NCBI GenBank assembly: GCA_003545435.1
Contig: DPYI01000029.1
Span: 1-5,818, forward strand
Direction of reading: 5' to 3'
Length of the DNA stretch: 5,818 nt
Source of the DNA: Patescibacteria group bacterium
Lineage (GTDB): Bacteria; Patescibacteriota; Microgenomatia; UBA10105; UBA927
Shown piece by piece: positions 1-5,818 of the stretch (its first letter is position 1; each line of letters begins with the position of its first letter). The notes beneath the pieces were generated by a model. The model saw only the letters and a program-made list of their open reading frames with translations, was not told the DNA's origin and made no database searches. The position numbers and the translations under genes are program-made.

Positions 1-888
1 GAAGATAAACAGCGGGTCGGCATTGTCTTAAATCAGGTAAAACAGTCTCTCGAAGCACTCCTTTCAAAAAAAGCCAAAGAATCCGGTATCGTTAATGAGG
101 ATTGGATGGATGTGACAGCTCCGGGTATACGCCCCCCTGTTGGACACCTGCATATCGTCACCCAGGCAATTGAGGAAATTACGGAAATTTTTAATAAACT
201 CGGATTTACCCGTGTCAGGCACCCGGAAGTGGATTGGGATTGGTACGCGTTTGAGGCACTCAACATGCCGAAGAATCATCCTGCTCGGGATGAGTGGGAG
301 ACGTTTTTAATCAATCACACACCGGGTGTGAAAGAAGTCCACACACCCGGTGTGCGAAATATAGTTCTTACTCCCCATACCAGCAACGGTCAGGTACGGG
401 AGATGGAAAAAGGCATTTTACCAATCAGGATGATTAACATTGCCAAGTGCTACAGGCGTCAGATTGATGTTTCCCATACCCCAATGTTTCATCAGTTTGA
501 AGGACTCTATATTGACAAAAATGTATCAATCGGACACCTGAAAGGAGTTCTCGATTATTTTGCTAAGGCGTTTTTTGGTCCGGATCGGAAAACCCGCATC
601 CGCCCGTTTCATTTTCAATTCACAGAACCTTCATTTGAAGTGGACATTTCCTGCGGAATTTGCAATGGTAAGGGTTGCCGGCTCTGCAAGGAAGGGTGGC
701 TGGAACTCGGAGGAGCAGGCATGGTGCACCCGGTAGTTTTAGCCAATGGTCGCATCGATACAACATTCTATAACGGGTTTGCGTTCGGATGGGGAGTGGA
801 ACGATGTTTTATGATGAAATCCGGCACTCAACTTGATGACATCCGGGTGTTATACGGAAATGATGTGAGATTTTTAGAACAATTTTGA
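1..888 (+). CDS. pheS: Phenylalanyl-tRNA synthetase alpha subunit (PheS), 5'-truncated by the window edge
   Basis: This is the catalytic alpha subunit, which charges tRNA-Phe with phenylalanine in the cytoplasm as part of an alpha2-beta2 enzyme. The frame is open from base 1, so the ATG at 106 is internal and the real start lies upstream; 295 residues are visible. The first 35 belong to the N-terminal helical region. Class II core signatures follow: DVTAPG (from 109), the conserved FEALNMPKNHPARDEWETF segment (from about 250), LTPHTSNGQVREM (from about 367), motif 2 with FHQFEG (487-504) and motif 3 GFAFGWGVER (about 775-804). Four cysteines at codons 652, 661, 676 and 685 form C-X2-C-X4-C-X2-C, the zinc-knuckle-like loop seen in many bacterial PheS. 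The Ala of GFAFG, which sets the size of the Phe pocket, is kept. The protein ends in the typical NDVRFLEQF. An odd HTPGVKEVHTPGV stretch is encoded by two palindromes (316-354). pheT follows after 109 bp, probably in one transcript. Confidence 0.97.
   Translation, partial: EDKQRVGIVLNQVKQSLEALLSKKAKESGIVNEDWMDVTAPGIRPPVGHLHIVTQAIEEITEIFNKLGFTRVRHPEVDWDWYAFEALNMPKNHPARDEWETFLINHTPGVKEVHTPGVRNIVLTPHTSNGQVREMEKGILPIRMINIAKCYRRQIDVSHTPMFHQFEGLYIDKNVSIGHLKGVLDYFAKAFFGPDRKTRIRPFHFQFTEPSFEVDISCGICNGKGCRLCKEGWLELGGAGMVHPVVLANGRIDTTFYNGFAFGWGVERCFMMKSGTQLDDIRVLYGNDVRFLEQF
316..354. repeat. Paired 15-nt palindromic repeat inside pheS
   Basis: Two copies of CACACACC(G/C)GGTGTG lie at 316-330 and 340-354, with a 24-nt period and one mismatch. 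Each copy is itself a near-palindrome, and 318-330 is the exact reverse complement of 342-354, so a 13-bp hairpin with an 11-nt loop is possible. In frame the unit encodes HTPGV twice (HTPGVKEV then HTPGVR). It sits in the length-variable stretch between the ETFLI and LTPHTSNGQ motifs, where PheS families differ, so it should be tolerated. It may be an in-frame duplication or a short palindromic element that spreads through coding sequence; which one cannot be told from this window. Confidence 0.85.
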
Positions 889-893
889 AAAAG

Positions 894-990
894 CACGAAA
901 CACGAAATACGAAACAAACTCAAAAAGTTTAATATTTAAATTTTAAGTATTTAATATTGTTTCGGATTTCGATATTCGAATTTCGAATTT
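894..990. repeat. Inverted array of 7-bp CGAAAYA repeats in the pheS-pheT spacer
   Basis: The left side has three perfectly phased heptamers, CGAAACA, CGAAATA and CGAAACA (896-916). The right side has four in the opposite sense, TTTCGGA, TTTCGAT, ATTCGAA and TTTCGAA (960-987). The best-paired arms are 903-917 and 957-971, which match at 14 of 15 bases, around an AT-rich centre (918-956) that is itself loosely self-complementary. The transcript could form a long imperfect hairpin. There is no GC-rich stem with a U-tract, so it does not look like a standard intrinsic terminator. A REP- or MITE-like intergenic repeat is the most natural reading; a role in setting the pheS:pheT ratio is possible but not shown. 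Confidence 0.8.
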
Positions 991-997
991 ACTTAAT

Positions 998-3010
998 ATG
1001 AATATCTTAGTACCCGATTCCTGGCTTAGGGACTATCTCAAAACCAAAGCAACTCCAAAGCAAATAAGGGGGTATCTTTCTTTGTGTGGTCCGTCTGTGG
1101 AAAGAATCAATACAGTAAATAAGGAAATTGTCTATGACATCGAAGTAACCAGCAATAGACCGGACATGATGTCAGTATCCGGTATTGCCCGGGAAGCGTC
1201 TGTCATCTTACCGCGATTCGGTATCAAGGCAGAATTCGTAAATGATCCGTATATGATTCAAAAATCATTTTTCAAATCCGGTTCGAAATTTTCATTATCC
1301 ATAACAACGGACGTTCAGTTAAATCCGCGTTTCACTGCAATTGTTATTGACAAAATAAAAAACAAGCCGTCTCCTCCGTGGATGCAAAAATGGCTGACCT
1401 TCTCCGGTATGCGGCCGATTAACAGCGTCGTAGATATCACGAATTATTTGATGAAGGCATTCGGACAACCGGTTCATGCGTTTGATTACGACCAAATTCT
1501 TACCAATAACAAAGGCATTCCAACTATGATTCTTCGGGCTTCAAAAAAAAGAGAACGAATAACAACATTGGACGGAAAAATGCATACTCTCCCGGGAGAT
1601 GACATAGTTATTGAGGATGGATCAGGCCGGCTTATTGATCTCTGCGGCATAATGGGCGGAGGAGTTTCCCATATAACGGAAAAAACGACACGCATGGTTT
1701 TGTTTGTCCAGACGTATGACCCTTCACATATACGAAAAACCTCCATGGCGCTTGCCCACCGAACCGAAGCAGCTTCGCTTTTTGAAAAGGGAATAGATAC
1801 AGAACTTGTGATGCCAACGATCTTAAAAGGAATTGAGCTTCTCACAAAACTGACCGGCGGCGTTGTTGCAAGTAAACTCTACGATATCTATCCAAAGCCT
1901 TTTGAGCCGTACACTGTTTGGGTATCCCGGAAAAAAATCAATACCTATATGGGATTTGACCTTACTGACAATGAAATTAAACGAACGCTCACTCCGCTTG
2001 GGTTTACCCCGACAATCTCCAAAGATTCGGTAACGGTCACGGTGCCGAGCTTCCGAAAAGATATAACAATTGACGTTGACATTATTGAGGAAATCGCTCG
2101 CATTTACGGATATCATAATATTAAAACTAAACTTCCTGATACCGAGCCTCCGGTGGTATTTGAAGACCCGATCCTCAAAGAAGAGCTTGTTATCAAACAC
2201 GCACTAAAAGGTTGGGGATATACGGAACTAGTCACCTATTCCATGGTTTCCGAAGAACTCATGGATGTATTCGGATTTTCAAAAGAAAAAGTCTATACCA
2301 TCAGCAATCCCTTAACATCCGAATGGATCTATATGCGGCCGTCGCTTCTCCCAAGCATGCTTTTGACGATTCGTCAAAACCTTCCGTATCGGGAGTACCT
2401 GTCATTATTTGAACTTTCTATGATTTATAGATATCGGAAAAATGATATCCCGGAGGAACACCCGATGCTTATCGTTGGTATTACCGGAAATGAATTTTAT
2501 ACATTGAAAGGTGCAGCCGAAGCATTGTTTGATTCATACGGTATTCCTTTTCCGAAAGACGAAGGACCAATTCCGAAATGGTACATGATCGACCGTTGTT
2601 TGTCTTTAGGGGAATATGGATTCGTCGGCGAAGTTTCTCATGATGTATTAACAGCCATGGGAATTTCAAAACCCGTAACGATTCTCGAGTTGGATTTCTT
2701 AAAGCTTCATATGCATAAAGTGCAGACAAAACAATATGCACCGATTCCCAAATATCCGGCAAGCTATGAAGATATTGCTCTTGTAGTCCCTGAAAAAACG
2801 CTTATCGGTCCCATGATCAGTGATATCCGATCCATGCATCCTCTCATTTCTGAAGTAACACTCCTTGACCGGTATCAAAATACCAGAACATTCCATATCG
2901 TATATCAAAGCAGTGAAAAAAATCTTACTGCTGATGACATTCAACCGATCCGGGAAAAAATCCTTCGTATGGTTTCCTCAAAATACCAGGTAACGCTCAA
3001 AACCGTTTAA
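998..3010 (+). CDS. pheT: Phenylalanyl-tRNA synthetase beta subunit (PheT), short form without the EMAP domain
   Basis: This is the 670-residue beta subunit of phenylalanyl-tRNA synthetase, partner of PheS. Family members are usually about 785-800 residues. Here the N-terminal segment (1-36) runs straight into YDIEVTSNRPDMMSV (about 46-60), so the EMAP/OB-fold tRNA-binding domain normally between them is absent. The B3/B4 editing domain follows at about 100-285, with INSVVDITNY, PVHAFD (His160), GIMGGG and HRTEAASLFEKGID (from 254). B5 is at about 305-376 and ends in the typical VDIIEEIARIYGYHNI. A catalytically inactive synthetase-like core spans about 400-575, and an FDX-ACB anticodon-binding domain about 580-670 (YPASYEDIALVV). 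Several editing-pocket positions differ from the usual consensus, with Cys216 for Ala and Phe236 for Glu. The ATG at 998 gives the expected N-terminus, but no Shine-Dalgarno sequence precedes it. The stop TAA overlaps the stop of the convergent gene. Confidence 0.97.
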   Translation: MNILVPDSWLRDYLKTKATPKQIRGYLSLCGPSVERINTVNKEIVYDIEVTSNRPDMMSVSGIAREASVILPRFGIKAEFVNDPYMIQKSFFKSGSKFSLSITTDVQLNPRFTAIVIDKIKNKPSPPWMQKWLTFSGMRPINSVVDITNYLMKAFGQPVHAFDYDQILTNNKGIPTMILRASKKRERITTLDGKMHTLPGDDIVIEDGSGRLIDLCGIMGGGVSHITEKTTRMVLFVQTYDPSHIRKTSMALAHRTEAASLFEKGIDTELVMPTILKGIELLTKLTGGVVASKLYDIYPKPFEPYTVWVSRKKINTYMGFDLTDNEIKRTLTPLGFTPTISKDSVTVTVPSFRKDITIDVDIIEEIARIYGYHNIKTKLPDTEPPVVFEDPILKEELVIKHALKGWGYTELVTYSMVSEELMDVFGFSKEKVYTISNPLTSEWIYMRPSLLPSMLLTIRQNLPYREYLSLFELSMIYRYRKNDIPEEHPMLIVGITGNEFYTLKGAAEALFDSYGIPFPKDEGPIPKWYMIDRCLSLGEYGFVGEVSHDVLTAMGISKPVTILELDFLKLHMHKVQTKQYAPIPKYPASYEDIALVVPEKTLIGPMISDIRSMHPLISEVTLLDRYQNTRTFHIVYQSSEKNLTADDIQPIREKILRMVSSKYQVTLKTV

Positions 3011-5616
3011 GGAATTGGTGTGGGAGTAGGAGACGGGGTATTGGTTGGAGTATCTACCGGCAAAGGGGTCGGCGTGCCGTAGGGCTGGTTGACTCCTATT
3101 GCGATCTCCCGTTCTGTCGTGTTTCCTTTGTCATCCTCTGCTCTTACCCGTATTGTATGGAGACCGTTTGACAGAGAAAAATTGTCTGATATCGTTTTTC
3201 CGTTTGACTCTTTTTTTTTGTCTCCGTCAATAAATATTTCCATCTTTGTAATAGTTCCGACAGATGTACCTTCAGCAGAGACAGTAACGCTGTTATTGTT
3301 CACTTGTGATCTATCGGACGGTTCTTTAATAATGACCGTTATTGTGTCGTCTCCTTCATACGTTTCTCTGGGGGGTTTCAGTTTGCTATCCGACTGACCG
3401 TTCAGCCAGGCATCAATTCCTTCCTGCCACCGGTTTTTCCCGTCTGTAGAAACCGGATCCTGCTCCTTAAACACAATATACTGCTTTGTTTCATAATCAC
3501 CTTTGGCAATTTCTACGGCGTTTGCCAGTTTATTTCCGTCTTTTTTTGAAATCTTTAGATTTTGGTAAATAGAGGACGGAGTATTGGGTTCCGTACCTTT
3601 GATGTAATACTCTTTTCGCTTGGGCATACCGTCAACCGGTGTTCCTGAGCCAAATGCGTCAATTTCCATTTCTATGATATTTTCCGGTTTGACAAACGGT
3701 TCATCTTTTTTATCTTTCAGAATTTCCCGGATAATCCGGTTCCAGATGGGAGCAGCACCCGTTACGCCTGATGCTAAGGTGGGATTCATAGGGGAATTGT
3801 CATTGTTTCCTACCCACACACCGACAACGAAAGAAGGAGTGTAGCCGATCGTCCAATTATCGCGTTTGTCATCGGTAGTTCCAGTTTTGACCGCAACTGA
3901 TTTATCAGCAATAAAAAGATATGACCGTTCGCCGAATATTTCTTTCCGGGCGCTGTTGTCTGAAAGAATGCTGGAAATAAGAAATGATACATCTTCCGAA
4001 AGAACGCGTTTGGCTGATGTCGGAAGCTGTTCAAACAGTACTTTCCTTTTTGCATCTTCCACCTTGAGAAGCGCTTTCGGCTCCTGTTTTACGCCTCCGG
4101 TCCCAAATATTCCATATGCACTGGTGATGTCCAGAAGTGTCACTTCTCCTCCTCCTAATGTCAGAGAGAGCCCGATCCGTTTCATGTTTTCATCATTGGG
4201 CTCCAGAGACGTCATGCCCATGTCATTTGCTGTTCTGAGGATATCCCGGATCCCTACCAACGCACTCACTTTCACGGCAATCGTATTGATGGAGTTGGCA
4301 AGAGCGTACCGCAGCTGCATCGGCCCTCTGTATTTCAGATCGTAATTTTTTGGATTGTATTCAGGTTTTTTCGGATCCCCCGAAGGGTACTTGGTCTCAA
4401 CGTCCAGAAGGACAGTTGAGGCCGTATAGCCCTTTTTGAAGGCCGCGGCATAAGAAAACGGCTTCATAGCCGATCCCGGCTGCCGGATCCCTTGGGTTAC
4501 GACGTTAAACTTAAGGCCTGCAGCGTCCGTTGCCGTGTAATCCTTGGATCCGACCATGGCCAAAATCTCTCCGGTTTTGGGGTCAATAACAACAGCCGCA
4601 CCGTTACTTGCTTTAAGATTTTTGATTTTATCAACTTCTTCTTTTACTATTGCCTCTGCCTTCTCCTGAAGTTTTAAATCTAATGTCGTTGTGACCCGCA
4701 GTCCTCCGGCGTTGACTGTTTTTTCACCGAATTTTTCAACGAGAATATCTTTTATATAGGCAACAAAATGCGGTGCTTTGAGCCCTATATCTCCTTTGAC
4801 AAAGTTCGCCTGATCCAATTTTCCCTTTTCGTCAATTTCCTCTTTAAAATTGATGTAGCCGTCTTCCCGCATTCTTCGCAAAACCTGTTGAGCGCGCGGT
4901 ATATATGCGTCTTCATCGTTTCCGAAAGGAGAATAGTATGATGGGGATTGCGGTAATCCGGCTAATATGACGCATTCAGTGCGGGACAGTTCTTTTGCGT
5001 GTTTATCAAAGTAATACTTCGCAGCTGCTTCCAGTCCTACTGCCGTTCCGCCGTACGGAGCCTCATTGAGGTACATCTGCAGAATTTCATCCTTACTGTA
5101 TTTCCTTTCTATCTGAATTGCCAATACGGCCTCTTTCATCTTCCGGGGCAATGTCCGTTCCTGGGACAGAAGAACGTTTTTAACCAACTGCTGTGTTAAT
5201 GTTGACCCTCCCTGAAAATTATGGAAAATAAAAATATTTACTATTGCCCGAAAAATACCCTGTGAGGATAATCCCTGATGTTTGTAGAAATTTTTGTCTT
5301 CTATGGCAATTGTTGCCTCCCTGCAGTCTTTTGGAATATCGTCAAAAGAAACCGGAATTCTGTTTTGGTCCTCAAAAATATCATAAATCGTCTCACCGGT
5401 TCTGTCTAAAATAACCGTGGATAATCCCTCGACCCGCCTGACTTTATCCGGCCTCGGGAGATCCTTGGCATACCACGCAAAAAGAATGCCAACTCCGAGA
5501 ATACCGGCAACGATGAGAAAGAAAAGAACTGTTATTGCCAATCGAAGCCTATGCAGCCGTTTCTCCTTCCGCCAAAAACTTCCCCGCAGTGTCCGGTCCC
5601 AGTAGTATTCCTGCAT
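3007..5616 (-). CDS. Class A penicillin-binding protein, PBP1A family (bifunctional transglycosylase/transpeptidase)
   Basis: This 869-residue enzyme polymerises lipid II into glycan strands and cross-links the stem peptides on the outer face of the membrane. A short basic cytoplasmic tail (1-25) is followed by one membrane anchor (about 26-49). The GT51 transglycosylase domain (about 65-245) has all its motifs: EDKNFYKHQG (106-115, catalytic Glu106), GGSTLTQQLVKN (136-147), the RKMKEAVLAIQIERKYS motif (from 158) and the YGG..VGLEAAAKYYF and LAGLPQSP stretches. The transpeptidase domain (about 335-635) has SAMK (Ser382 nucleophile, Lys385), SIN (442-444) and KTGT (577-580), so both activities look intact. 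After a linker, residues about 755-845 look like a bacterial Ig-like beta-sandwich (SVTVSAEG, MEIFIDGD, HTIRVRAEDDKGN), and the last 25 residues are a Pro/Thr-rich tail. The start agrees with the membrane-anchor position; AGGTG lies only 2 nt before the ATG, too close to be a good ribosome site. It is the lineage's mrcA/ponA-type gene; the exact symbol is uncertain. Confidence 0.97.
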   Translation of the reverse strand: MQEYYWDRTLRGSFWRKEKRLHRLRLAITVLFFLIVAGILGVGILFAWYAKDLPRPDKVRRVEGLSTVILDRTGETIYDIFEDQNRIPVSFDDIPKDCREATIAIEDKNFYKHQGLSSQGIFRAIVNIFIFHNFQGGSTLTQQLVKNVLLSQERTLPRKMKEAVLAIQIERKYSKDEILQMYLNEAPYGGTAVGLEAAAKYYFDKHAKELSRTECVILAGLPQSPSYYSPFGNDEDAYIPRAQQVLRRMREDGYINFKEEIDEKGKLDQANFVKGDIGLKAPHFVAYIKDILVEKFGEKTVNAGGLRVTTTLDLKLQEKAEAIVKEEVDKIKNLKASNGAAVVIDPKTGEILAMVGSKDYTATDAAGLKFNVVTQGIRQPGSAMKPFSYAAAFKKGYTASTVLLDVETKYPSGDPKKPEYNPKNYDLKYRGPMQLRYALANSINTIAVKVSALVGIRDILRTANDMGMTSLEPNDENMKRIGLSLTLGGGEVTLLDITSAYGIFGTGGVKQEPKALLKVEDAKRKVLFEQLPTSAKRVLSEDVSFLISSILSDNSARKEIFGERSYLFIADKSVAVKTGTTDDKRDNWTIGYTPSFVVGVWVGNNDNSPMNPTLASGVTGAAPIWNRIIREILKDKKDEPFVKPENIIEMEIDAFGSGTPVDGMPKRKEYYIKGTEPNTPSSIYQNLKISKKDGNKLANAVEIAKGDYETKQYIVFKEQDPVSTDGKNRWQEGIDAWLNGQSDSKLKPPRETYEGDDTITVIIKEPSDRSQVNNNSVTVSAEGTSVGTITKMEIFIDGDKKKESNGKTISDNFSLSNGLHTIRVRAEDDKGNTTEREIAIGVNQPYGTPTPLPVDTPTNTPSPTPTPIP

Positions 5617-5623
5617 AACACCT

Positions 5624-5653
5624 ATTGTACTGTACTATTTACCCTCTTGACAA
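5624..5653 (-). promoter_or_regulatory. Candidate minus-strand promoter for the penicillin-binding protein gene
   Basis: On the minus strand, TTGTCA (5653-5648) and TACAAT (5629-5624) each match the sigma-70 consensus at 5 of 6 positions, with an 18-bp spacer. Transcription would begin near 5617, directly at the ATG at 5616, giving a leaderless or nearly leaderless mRNA. A weaker alternative is TATAAG (5664-5659) with a poor -35, which would leave a leader of about 40 nt containing AGGTG next to the start codon. The -35 box overlaps that of the plus-strand promoter by five bases. Confidence 0.5.
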
Positions 5654-5676
5654 ACTGTCTTATAGTTTGATATAGT
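5647..5676 (+). promoter_or_regulatory. Strong sigma-70-type promoter for the plus-strand leader RNA
   Basis: A perfect -35 box TTGACA (5647-5652) and a -10 box TATAGT (5671-5676, 5 of 6) are 18 bp apart. The -10 is preceded by TGA (5668-5670), an extended -10 element of the TGn type. Transcription should start near A5683 and run rightwards into the T-box-like leader. The -10 region contains two tandem copies of TATAGTTTG (5661-5669 and 5671-5679), 10 bp apart. Confidence 0.75.
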
Positions 5677-5681
5677 TTGTC
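5649..5681. repeat. Inverted repeat spanning the plus-strand promoter (possible operator)
   Basis: GACAAACT (5649-5656) and AGTTTGTC (5674-5681) are exact reverse complements of 8 bp, separated by 17 bp. The left arm covers the overlapping -35 boxes of both divergent promoters, and the right arm covers the end of the plus-strand -10 box. The arm centres are 25 bp apart, a little over two helical turns. The layout suits a dimeric repressor acting on both genes. It could also be chance, because part of each arm is fixed by the promoter boxes. No regulator gene is in the window. Confidence 0.5.
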
Positions 5682-5682
5682 T

Positions 5683-5818
5683 ACAATTTAATAGGAAAAG
5701 CAATAACGGAGATGAAGTAGGGATAGAATTGTGACAGGAGAAAGCAATCGGCTGATGAAAGATTGCCGTAAATTCTCGCCTCGAAATACCCTCCATCAGC
5801 TGAAAGACTGAAAAAATA
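5683..5818 (+). promoter_or_regulatory. T-box-like riboswitch leader (Stem I, putative Tyr specifier UAC), cut by the window end
   Basis: T-box leaders sense uncharged tRNA and switch on aminoacyl-tRNA synthetase or amino-acid genes. Here the apical helix GCAATC (5744-5749)/GATTGC (5761-5766) closes the loop GGCTGATGAAA (5750-5760), which fits the conserved distal loop of Stem I, and GGAGA on its 5' side resembles the AG-rich bulge. A second helix, AGAATT (5725-5730)/AATTCT (5771-5776), lies below. Then AGTA (5716-5719) faces GAA-A-TAC (5783-5789), matching the specifier-loop arrangement with UAC, a tyrosine codon. Base pairing can be closed by GGAG (5708-5711)/CTCC (5791-5794) or GATG (5711-5714)/CATC (5794-5797). 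The lower stem is less canonical, and the antiterminator with UGGNACCGCG would lie beyond the window. The regulated gene is predicted to be tyrS. No open reading frame is evident in this stretch. Confidence 0.7.

Noticed and set aside
106..888. Treating the ATG at 106 as the pheS start
   Set aside because: The same frame is open to base 1, and the upstream codons encode a plausible PheS helical region. The ATG falls within the conserved D-W-M-D-V-T segment.
889..997. The pheS-pheT spacer as an intrinsic terminator
   Set aside because: The paired arms are AT-rich and imperfect, the loop is long and no U-tract follows. pheT would also lose its promoter, and no convincing new promoter was seen.
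1543..1550. Run of eight A in pheT as a programmed frameshift site
   Set aside because: It encodes Lys-Lys-Arg in a frame that continues with conserved PheT sequence, and no stem-loop or alternative product is evident.
1486..1845. 119-codon open frame on the minus strand inside pheT
   Set aside because: It mirrors the B3/B4 domain of pheT, has no recognisable fold and no start signals.
3866..4345. 159-codon open frame on the plus strand, opposite the PBP transpeptidase region
   Set aside because: It is fully antisense to a strongly conserved coding region, has Ser/Arg-rich low-complexity composition and no recognisable domain. It is a shadow of the PBP gene.
3456..4550. Repeated GGATCC and CCGGAT strings in the PBP gene
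   Set aside because: They are scattered at irregular spacing in different frames, explained by Gly-Ser and Arg-Ile/Asp-Pro codon choices in coding sequence, with no higher-order pattern.
1..5818. CRISPR array, tRNA or rRNA gene, transposase or phage gene
   Set aside because: No regularly spaced direct repeats with spacers, cloverleaf, rRNA signature or mobile-element protein was found on either strand.

Overview
The window reads as ordinary chromosome from a bacterium of the candidate phyla radiation, most likely Microgenomates-like. The grounds are a short PheT that starts MNILVPDSWLRDYL and has no EMAP-type tRNA-binding domain, a class A penicillin-binding protein ending in a Pro/Thr-rich tail, weak or absent Shine-Dalgarno sequences, and moderate base composition with the standard code. 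The lineage is an inference from remembered protein style, not a database match.

Layout: (1) 1-888, plus strand: the 3' part of pheS, cut by the window edge. (2) 889-997: an intergenic spacer of oppositely oriented 7-bp repeats (CGAAAYA on the left, its reverse complement on the right). (3) 998-3010, plus strand: pheT, complete. (4) 3007-5616, minus strand: a bifunctional penicillin-binding protein of the PBP1A family, convergent with pheT; the two stop codons share the palindrome TTAA. (5) 5617-5818: a compact divergent control region with back-to-back promoters, a promoter-spanning inverted repeat, and a plus-strand leader RNA that folds like Stem I of a T-box riboswitch, with a candidate UAC (Tyr) specifier.

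How the parts fit: PheS and PheT form the (alpha-beta)2 phenylalanyl-tRNA synthetase. The penicillin-binding protein builds and cross-links peptidoglycan outside the membrane. The T-box-like leader runs out of the window and predicts a tyrosyl-tRNA synthetase gene (tyrS) just beyond position 5818, divergent from the penicillin-binding protein gene.

No mobile element, CRISPR array, tRNA or rRNA gene was seen. The points most worth a second look are the T-box-like leader, the altered editing pocket and missing OB-fold of PheT, the paired palindromes inside pheS, and the heptamer array between pheS and pheT.
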